64,000 nucleotides of DNA from Polyodon spathula (lineage: Eukaryota > Chordata > Actinopteri > Acipenseriformes > Polyodontidae), in NCBI RefSeq assembly GCF_017654505.1, contig NC_054552.1:31341013-31405012 (forward strand), written 5' to 3'. Every line of letters starts with the position of its first letter. Position 1 is the stretch's first letter. The notes under the pieces are model-generated. The model did no database searches, had not been told where the DNA came from, and was given only the letters and a program-made list of their open reading frames with translations. Of the stretch, positions 56,365-64,000 are shown one piece after another. A program made the translations under genes and the position numbers.

Positions 56365-59178
56365 ATGTCGTGGTTCGGTTTTGGGTTCAACGGGTTTGGG
56401 CAGATAGTACCCCGAGCTAGAGGCAGTGTTGGAGTAAAGGTGCTGTTTCCGGAAAGACTCGAGTGTTGCGACTGTGATGTCGGGCAGACTCGGGTCAGTC
56501 GGGCCGAGAAAGATGAACAATTACCTAGCGGCACTGAGATCCGGGCGACGTGGAGCAGACTAGCAGTCTTACACCGGCAGACAGGTACAAAGACCAACAA
56601 ATCTTACAACAAAACGTATCAGTGCGCCTGCCTAGCTATTGAATACACCGCTATTTCAGGGTAATGACAATGAATGCTTTTTTGACAGCGGTACTTGATG
56701 CACTGTTACTGTGCTGTATGCAGTCACCATAGACATCATTTTTGCTTCAGAGATTAGATGCCACGGGGAAGAACGCTGCGTTATTCACAAGAAGGTGGTA
56801 GCCTGTGCAGTTTACCTGATATTTATTTTGCATTTCACTCAGGTGATGGGCATGTCTGCATCTCTGGGTTTGTGGCTAGCCCGCCCAATCAGAATGCCTG
56901 CACCTATGTTCCTGCCACCAAGGGCTGCCACGATGCTCTGATTGGAGAGCGGTACCTGACTGCCTCCTTCGCTGACAAAATAGAATGCTGGGATATTGGA
57001 GGACTTGGCAGTCCGCCTGTCTGGAGGATGGAGCTAACCAACACTGATGCAGCAGGTAGTGAATTGTAAATACTGAGAATTGACATATATTAATAAGAAA
57101 GAATGGTGGCTTATTTCTGGTATTTTTGTGTTTTCTTCATATCATTTCCTTCTCAAGTTCAGATGGAAATACTTCAGTCGCATGACATTTGAAGATACTC
57201 TAGGTTTTCAAATCATGATCTTTTAAGTCACCCCTGAGCTTACTTAAACAAACAGTAGAGACGTCAAGCACTGGTAAAACCTGGAGTGGCTCGAACAGTT
57301 ATGCAGAGTGAAATAGTTTTACAAGAACACCATTCACTGTGAATCCATATCCAATGTGGGTTTAATAATGTTGAAATGAGGTATTCACCCACCCAGCTGG
57401 CCGTTCTCTTTCTCGTTCCCTCCCTTAGCACTGCCCCTGGCTCCTGGAGGGTATGCCTTTCCGAAGACACCCTTCTATCGGGCCCTCTCTCCGCAGATCT
57501 GCGCCCAGAGGCTGGCCCTGGGGGCGGAGCACGCTGTCCTGCTGAGTACTGATGGGACTGTCTACACCTGGGGCTTGGGGAGGTAAAAACTGCCCTGTAC
57601 TATAACCCTGGGGGAGCTACTGAGCTAGGACCACCAGCCCCTAGTGCACTGTAACATCTGAAAACATGACTCCAGTTCCACAGCAGTTTGAGACATTTGC
57701 AATTTAGATTTTGCAGCTAAGTTCAGGTACAGCTAATTCAGCTCTTAATAAAACATATAATGGCTTAAATTGCTATTCAGTGGGAGTCTTATTTCCATTT
57801 CTGTTGTTTTAATTAAAAAACATGACAGACATTTCCATAAACGCCCCCTAACCTCCCCACGCCCCTAACCTTGATGCTCTGTGCTCTTTCCAGCCATGGT
57901 CAGCTGGGTCATGGCAGTGTGGAGAGCCAGTCAGAGCCCCTGGCAGTGGAGGTGCTCAGAGGGCTGCCCATGGGGGATGTGGCAGCTGGGGGCTGGCATT
58001 CAGTCTGCATCAGCGGTAAGAACTGGAGAGCACTGTGAAACCAAGAGGCAGGGTAACGAGATGCACTGGGCAGGAAAAGTGGGGAAGGCTTCAGTTTATA
58101 AATAGAGATTTCATCCAGATTTGTTTCCAGCTGTGTCACATGCCTGTATTTCCCATTGGTTTATTCAGTGCCCCTTTGTGTTTCTCCCTGGTTTCCTGTG
58201 TGGGATGGGTCGTTCAGCGGGGGGAGACCTGTACGTCTGGGGCTGGAATGAGGCTGGCCAGTTGGGACTGCCCTCGCGGAGCCTGAGAGCACAGGCAGAG
58301 CACAGCAGCGCTGGAGAAGGTAGTGTTTCATCATCCTCTTTGACATTGGGGATTTCAAACAAAAAACAGAGCCGGAATAAAAATGAAACAGACAGAGGGT
58401 GAGTGGCTTTTAAGAAATATGGCAGTTTGCCATAAAAACTATACAATTTATATTTTGAGTGTTAAATTGGGGCCAAATCCACAATGAACCAGCAACAAAG
58501 ACTAAGAATAATTGAAGTATTTTGTATTTTTATATATATGTTTTAAACACAGCAGGATGTGCCACGATACCTACAAGACAGGAAGCAGCTGAGACACAGG
58601 AAGGGGAGGGCTCAGAGGTGTTCATTTCAATCCAGGCTTTTCCTGCCCTGCTGGACTTGCCCGAGGAGTCAGAGATCAAGAAGATGAGCTGTGGGTCACG
58701 GCATACCGCAGCTGTCACGTGTAAGTGCTTCACATGTCTGGTTGCACTAATAGCACTCAAACTGCACTGTGTTCTGACAATTCACTTTTCACCTAGTTGC
58801 TTGGTAGCCGTGTTGCGTTGTCTTGCACACAATTAAAACGTTTTCTCTTGTTTTACCAACATCCTATTTGCCAATAAATAAATACAGCATTACATTGGGT
58901 TCTAGGTGCTGGGGCTCTTTACACGTGGGGCTGGGGTAAGTGCCATTGTCTTAAAACATGTTTATGTATGTATGTTACCCTGGGGAGGGGAAATATGTAA
59001 TTTGCCCTTTTGTGTTTCAGGTGATTATGGGCAGTTGGGACACGGCGCCCCCCGGAGCTCAGACCAGCCACTGCATGTAGAGTATTTTACAAAAGAAGGG
59101 CTCTGTGTTCTTGATGTGGTGTGTGGTTCCTGGAACACTTTTGTATTGGCCTCAGAGCGAGCTCCCTCATTTGAATAA
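56365..59178 (+). CDS. RCCD1: RCC1 domain-containing protein 1, complete
   Basis: RCCD1 is a nuclear protein reported to partner the demethylase/hydroxylase KDM8 (JMJD5) in chromatin and mitotic fidelity. Exons: 56365–56584, 56843–57055, 57429–57582, 57894–58015, 58218–58319, 58553–58720, 58906–58935, 59021–59178, joining in frame to 1167 bp, 388 aa (human 376). The start [13 protein letters not shown] matches the family opening (WFGFGFCGFGQE). RCC1-repeat signatures follow: [79 protein letters not shown] and [10 protein letters not shown], as blades of a β-propeller. All introns are GT-AG; one exon is only 30 bp. An in-frame ATG lies upstream at 56335, but the family opening supports 56365. 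No lesion seen, in contrast with UNC45A next door. Confidence 0.95.
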
Positions 59179-59319
59179 GCCCCAGTGTCTTTATATTTTA
59201 GTCCTCCAGGCTCATCTCTCTGTTATGGGATAGAATCTATACTGTTAACCTGACACAGATTTAAAAGGCTTCAGTAAAACATCTTGATGTGTAGCGATTA
59301 CACTTTGAAAAGGAGTATA

Positions 59320-59385
<66 letters not shown>

Positions 59386-59683
59386 TATATATATATATTT
59401 TTTTTTTTTTTATTTTTTTACTACAACTTTTAATAGTACAGAGTACACCAGAGATGCAGAGTTTTCTTTTCCTGCATATTAAATCTTGAAGTACAGTTGC
59501 ATCAATATGGTTTTCCCATGCTGAATTCCAAACGCGCTGAACAGCATGAAGACTAACCACAACTAACCATCTGTTCAATCAATGACAGTAGCATTTTTCT
59601 ATTACTAGCAGAAACAACTCCTCCCTCCCTTTGTGTACTCATGCAGTTCTACAATAACAGACAAAGCATTTAAGGAAGTAACT
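59179..59683 (+). terminator. RCCD1: RCCD1 3' UTR and convergent spacer
   Basis: Holds a GT run (about 59319–59340) followed by a TA run (to about 59398) and a T-rich tail. The only plus-strand poly(A)-like signal I see is ATTAAA at 59478–59483. The convergent CIB1 signal is at 59689, so the two 3' ends may overlap. Confidence 0.5.
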
Positions 59684-59954
59684 TTTATTGATTAAATAGT
59701 TTTTATTTCTATTGTATAAAAATGCTTCTTCAGGTCAGTAAAACTACATTTAACTAAGAAAAGTCATAAACATTTCCATCAGAACATATTAGAATTTAAG
59801 GCACAATCAAGGTCAAACTGCATCAGGTTAAAACAAAACAAAAAAGAAAGATTTTAAAAAGGGTTAAGAACTCCAGTATAAAATTCAGGTCTTGATTCCG
59901 GTGGGAGGTAGCTTGTCCGTAGCTTGTGTCTGCTTCTGGTCCTGGCCTCACAGC
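59684..59954 (-). terminator. CIB1: CIB1 3' UTR with poly(A) signal
   Basis: Minus-strand sequence after the CIB1 stop (59957–59955), with AATAAA on the minus strand at 59689–59684. Confidence 0.65.
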
Positions 59955-62900
59955 TTACAGCACAATCTTAAAAGAACTGCAAGGAAGAGCGGCATCTTAG
60001 GTAGTGTCTAGGTCACCATGCAATCCTGGCTCCTGTGGGCAATATGTACTTTGCCACTGTATCCCTAATACAAAGTAGTCTAGACTAAAACTTGCTCCAA
60101 GGCCAGACTCCAATGGCACTTCAACAAATATAGTACCCTTTCAAGATGTATAAACTCAACTGTGTATTTAGGTTGTCTTTGCCTTTTACTCAGTCTGCAT
60201 GGTCTTCTGCCTGCAATGGATATTTAATACAGTTGTGACCTGTACAAATTCAGTGCTGTGCAAGACAGCGCATCAAGCCACTGTCCATACTCCTCATTTT
60301 AATACCCAGGACAGCACTCTCTCTCATCCTACCTGACGAAATCAGGTGACCTGGAAATGACATGCTGGAACTCAGAGAGGTTCACTGTTCCGTCTTTGTC
60401 GATGTCTGACTCTTCAAGGATCTGCAGTCCAATAAAACAATTATCAACAACATGTCTTGTCCAGCATTTCAGGTACAGAGATTCCATAATGATGCTGCAA
60501 GCACCAGAATTCGTCTAAACTAAATGGAATCCTCCATCACTACTGTAAGTAAACGTCAATCCGATATAAAACGCTCCTATACGGAGTGCTTCTAAGAGGC
60601 TTACATTGTGGATGAGCTGGTTCATCTCCTCTGGGGTGAGCCTGGTCTCAGGGGTGTCTCCAGTCAGGCAGTTCACCAGATGCTCCAGGTCTGTGCGGTC
60701 TAGGGTTCCATCATCATCGAAATCTACACAATGCAAGCAACACCGTGGGTGCGTTAATTAAGAGAGGCTCAGAGCAAGAATTACTGCGGTCACTCAGATC
60801 ACTGATGAAATGAGCCCTGAGCTGCTCAGGAGTTGCAGGACTCAGCATGCCATTAAGTGGGTTCTTTCACAGAGCTGCTCCAAGAGACTCAGATACTTAA
60901 CGCATCCCATGGCTTACTCCTCCTCGTGGGAATGCGGGTACATCTTGGCACGTATGGAGATGTGCCTGTATGTAAATGTGGAGCATTTTCAAGGACTTTT
61001 TCACAGAAGTGAAAGTGTACAGGGTTTCCATGGGTACTTACTTACCGGACCCTGCAGGATATGGACAAAACCAAGCCTGCACTTAGTTTATATCCAGTCT
61101 GAAAAGGACTCGCAAGAGATCCTAAAGGGGTGAGTTGGTATCAAGCTGTAAGTGACCTACAGTGAGAGCACTACATGATTCCTGAAGTGCTCCAACCCCA
61201 GATCTTGTACAAAAGCTGCAGTGAGAAGCAGGCTGAAGTTAAGAGCTGTGTTTGAGCAGCGCTGAAGCCCCTGCCCGGTGTCAAGGCCTCGTACCGAAGA
61301 TGCGGAAGGCGTAGTGTGATTTGATCTCTGGGGTGGCGGAGTCGCTGAAGGCACTGAGCAGGTCCAGGAAGTCCTCAAACGACAGGCTGTTGTCCTTCTC
61401 CTCCGAGGTGGAGAACACGTGACAGATCCTTTGCCGGAATGGGTTCGACTGGAAAGCAAGAGAATGAGAGGAGAGAAATAAATAAATAACCAAATACAAT
61501 TCTTTGCACCAAACAAAAATCCTTTAGAAACTATAGATACAAAAAGGCTTATAGTTTTCTGACACCAACTAATTTACATCAACAATTAACTCCTGTTTGA
61601 AGGGCTTATAAAACGAGGTACTAAAATGTATTTTGTATTGTATTGCACTGTAGATCAAATATTCCTGATCGGTCCTGTACCTTCAGCTCTGGCATGGTCA
61701 ACACCTTCTCCTGTGGGACTCTGGTGGTCAACGAGTCCTGGTTTTTGGACAGCAACTCGCTGAATCTCCGGTGGGCTCTGAAACATGATCCAAAAAATAA
61801 TGATTTCTAGCCGCAGCTGAGTCCATGCCACAAGACCCTTGTTTAACATCCTGTCAGTCTCGATTCATCTACTCAGTCCAATTAACAGCAGGACACACAA
61901 ATGGCAGAGGAAAGCAATGTCTGTTCTTACTCCTAATGACCTGTAAACCACCCTGTGTTCATTCTGATAGCTTGCCAGGGAAATCAAACGGAAGGAATTC
62001 AACCCAATGGACACAAGCAGGGTTGGGGTCAATTCCTGTTTTCCTTTTTAAAATCAATTCCCAATTGATTCCCAAGGAGGAGCAAGCTTCTCATCTAGTA
62101 ATAATCAGAAGTCAGAGCACAAGACCAGAGTTCAGCTTCTTTCCTCAGTTACTTTGAACATTGAGAGAATTAGATATTGGTGGACTGAAATGGAAAATGC
62201 GCTCTCAGCAGGACAAACCACTTTGTTATAAAAGCAAATACTTACAGAAGAATCTCTTGCTTGGTTAAAAATGTCAGTTCCTGAAATAGTAAACGTTGAC
62301 AGTTAGTATAAGGGATCTCGCACACTTTGATCAACAGTGAGAATCGTGTAGAAGTGAACTGCATTTCACCAGCGCTGTGAGCTTTAACAAAGGGTCAAAG
62401 GTTCACAATGAAGTTCAACTTTGGTAGCAATATGCACTTTTGTAGGAGAGATTACTGACATTGTAAACCAATACCATAACGAGATATCACAGAACTCTCT
62501 GGCTAGTATACCACACTGGAGCAAAATGATACCTCACAGCGATGGAAATAAGGCTCCCATTACATAGCACTTTGATCCACTCCTGGTTTTGCTAGGAGTT
62601 TAATAAGACACACCTATATATACACTGTGGCTTACCAAGTTCATATTAAAACCTGGAATGGGTGAAACTGATATGCAGTAGGAGTCTTATTCCCATCCCC
62701 GTGTCAACCATTATCATACATTTTAATGCTAGTGAATGTAGTTTTACATCCACAGGGATACCTTCATGAAAGGGATCATGTTGACACTCGGCTCTCCAAG
62801 AAGAAATACAATTAAATGTAAGTAAAATAACACAACAGTACTAGGGCAAGGAAGTCGACGTGCCGCGTTAGTTAATACTAACACCTCGAGCGACTGATGA

Positions 62901-63136
62901 ATGACGTTTTACAATGGTTTTAATTAATGATCTCAAGACAATATAACAATACATACCGGTACTTTGCATCAACAAGTAAGAAGACATCCACAACGCACTC
63001 ACTCTCTCTAACTCCCCACCATTCGCTCAGTCAAGCATAAACAAACACACTTCTTGTGACTACATCATGACAGCGTGTAATGTTAAATGAATCAGACCCT
63101 ACAGTTCAATTCTGCTCATAAACAACTTTCATTGTG

Positions 63137-63168
<32 letters not shown>

Positions 63169-63259
63169 CACACATTTATAATTATCGATTTACAAATGAT
63201 ATGTTTACCTGGTATTCTGAAAGTAACTCCTTTGATATCTGACTGGCAGACGTCCCCAT
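59955..63259 (-). CDS. CIB1: Calcium and integrin-binding protein 1, complete
   Basis: EF-hand regulator that binds the integrin αIIb tail and several kinases. Exons on minus: 63259–63209, 62280–62246, 61777–61681, 61448–61295, 60723–60605, 60421–60333, 59976–59955. They join in frame to 567 bp, 188 aa (human 191). The start is MGTSASQISKELLSEYQ; Gly2 with Ser nearby fits N-myristoylation as in human CIB1. The two functional EF hands are intact: DFDDDGTLDRTD (residues 113–124, ending in Asp as in CIB1, a Mg-favouring loop) and DIDKDGTVNLSE (158–169). The C-terminus SSFKIVL is identical to the human end. CIB1 rather than CIB2, which begins MGNKQ. All introns GT-AG. It converges with RCCD1. Confidence 0.95.
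62537..62701. mobile_element. Fold-back MITE, family A, copy 3
   Basis: It starts CAGCGATGGAAATAAGGC and ends AGTCTTATTCCCATCCCC, with inner arms TACATAGCACTTTGATCCA and its inverse. Same family as 2164–2329 and 3642–3782. It lies in the first CIB1 intron. A fragment of one arm (GGGAGTCTTATTTCC) also occurs near 57782. Confidence 0.65.
63138..63175. repeat. TA and CA dinucleotide microsatellite
   Basis: A TA run followed by a CA run in the first CIB1 intron, about 35 bp from the donor of exon one. Confidence 0.9.
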
Positions 63260-63344
63260 CCTTAATATAATAAAACAAATACAACAAGACGCACTCAAAC
63301 TGAAGTTTCTTTATTTTTGTAACTTTCTATGCTTCCTCTTCCTG

Positions 63345-63385
63345 CCGCTACGTCACGGTCACCATGGTGATTATATTTGCATAGT
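63345..63385 (-). promoter_or_regulatory. CIB1: Candidate CIB1 core promoter
   Basis: About 90 bp upstream of the CIB1 ATG, three motifs lie within 34 bp: a CRE-like TACGTCAC (63349–63356), a palindrome GTCACCATGGTGAT (63358–63371) resembling the RFX X-box, and a perfect octamer ATTTGCAT (63375–63382). Position fits the 5' end of CIB1. Function is inferred from motif resemblance only. Confidence 0.4.
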
Positions 63386-63881
63386 ACACAGGCTCTGTCC
63401 AAAGATCGGGAAGATCGAGACAAGACAAGACAAGAAAATAATATCAAGGGGGGGATAACTACGTGGACTGAGCAAACTTGCTTCGTGGTGTCATATTACG
63501 CGTTGCAAAGTAAAGAGCACTACTCAACATAACAACCCGGTTTCTATAACTACAACTGAATTATCACAACTAAAAGCAACTTTTTTTCCTTACTTTTTAA
63601 ATCGTTCCAAAAACGATTACAGACAAAAGTAGGTAACACAGGTAAAACAGTTTTGGGCTTTTTCAATTGCGATTTATATAAATAAATACATAAAATAAAG
63701 CAGGTGTGGGTGGACTGACAGTACGTGACAAATATATTCCTATACAGTACTTAGACTTTTATGACACACAGACTTATGTATAATTAATTTATTTGTCGTT
63801 ATTTGTGTCCAGGTACTAATGTGGTTTGCTCAAAATGTGCAAGAAGTGTCTACCTAGTTACTACTGCAAGCAAGAGGCAGT
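63386..63881. other. Sequence upstream of CIB1
   Basis: AT-rich, with a small GACAAGACAAGACAAG repeat near 63417–63436. No gene or element recognised. Confidence 0.5.
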
Positions 63882-64000
63882 CAACATGCAGGGCCGGTGT
63901 CAACATGCAGGACCAGGCAACATGCAGGGCCGGTCAACATGCAGGACCAGGCAACATGCAGGACCAGGCAACATGCAGGGCCGGTCAACATGCAGGACCA
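63882..64000. repeat. 17-bp minisatellite running off the window end
   Basis: About seven units of CAACATGCAGGACCAGG alternating with CAACATGCAGGGCCGGT. The array continues past the last base, so its full length is unknown. Confidence 0.93.

Noticed and set aside
61157..61516. 119-codon minus frame overlapping CIB1 as another gene
   Set aside because: It reads the CIB1 exon 61448–61295 out of frame.

Overview
This is a vertebrate nuclear window, most likely from a ray-finned fish. The evidence is long GT-AG introns, dense microsatellites, decayed Tc1, hAT, Tigger and Penelope-type elements, and the gene set FURIN–FES–MAN2A2–UNC45A–RCCD1–CIB1, which belongs to the block found at human 15q26.1. 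A decayed UNC45A beside otherwise intact genes would fit a polyploid lineage such as sturgeons or paddlefish, but species cannot be fixed from this sequence. All exon boundaries were derived by hand from reading frame, splice sites and remembered family structure.

Layout: 1–7084 is the interior of FURIN (+), with one coding exon at 5868–5966. A run of exactly 500 N (7085–7584) follows, and no further FURIN exon is seen beyond it. 7585–15748 is non-coding sequence with a hAT MITE and a broken Tc1 element. FES (+, 15753–26503, 18 coding exons, 826 aa) is complete. MAN2A2 (−, 39816–28683, 22 coding exons, 1151 aa) is complete and convergent with FES. A shisa-like-1 family gene (+, 44269–45311, N-terminus unresolved) follows. 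UNC45A (+, 47104–55109) is recognisable from first to last exon but carries several independent lesions, so I call it a pseudogene or a badly assembled copy. RCCD1 (+, 56365–59178, 388 aa) and CIB1 (−, 63259–59955, 188 aa) are complete and convergent.

The genes do not form a pathway. FURIN and MAN2A2 act in the Golgi (proprotein cleavage and N-glycan trimming), FES and CIB1 in cytoplasmic and membrane signalling, UNC45A in HSP90-linked myosin folding, and RCCD1 in the nucleus. What unites them is conserved linkage. Against the human order as I recall it, the departures are the reversed strand of MAN2A2, the lack of HDDC3, a shisa-like gene between MAN2A2 and UNC45A, and CIB1 directly beside RCCD1.

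The points most worth following are the cluster of UNC45A lesions, the single FURIN exon at a scaffold gap, a 1.4 kb minisatellite of 38-bp units inside a UNC45A intron that creates spurious ORFs of over 500 codons, and several fold-back or short inverted-repeat elements, one carrying paired ZNF143/THAP11-like motifs. I found no convincing previously undescribed multi-gene system.
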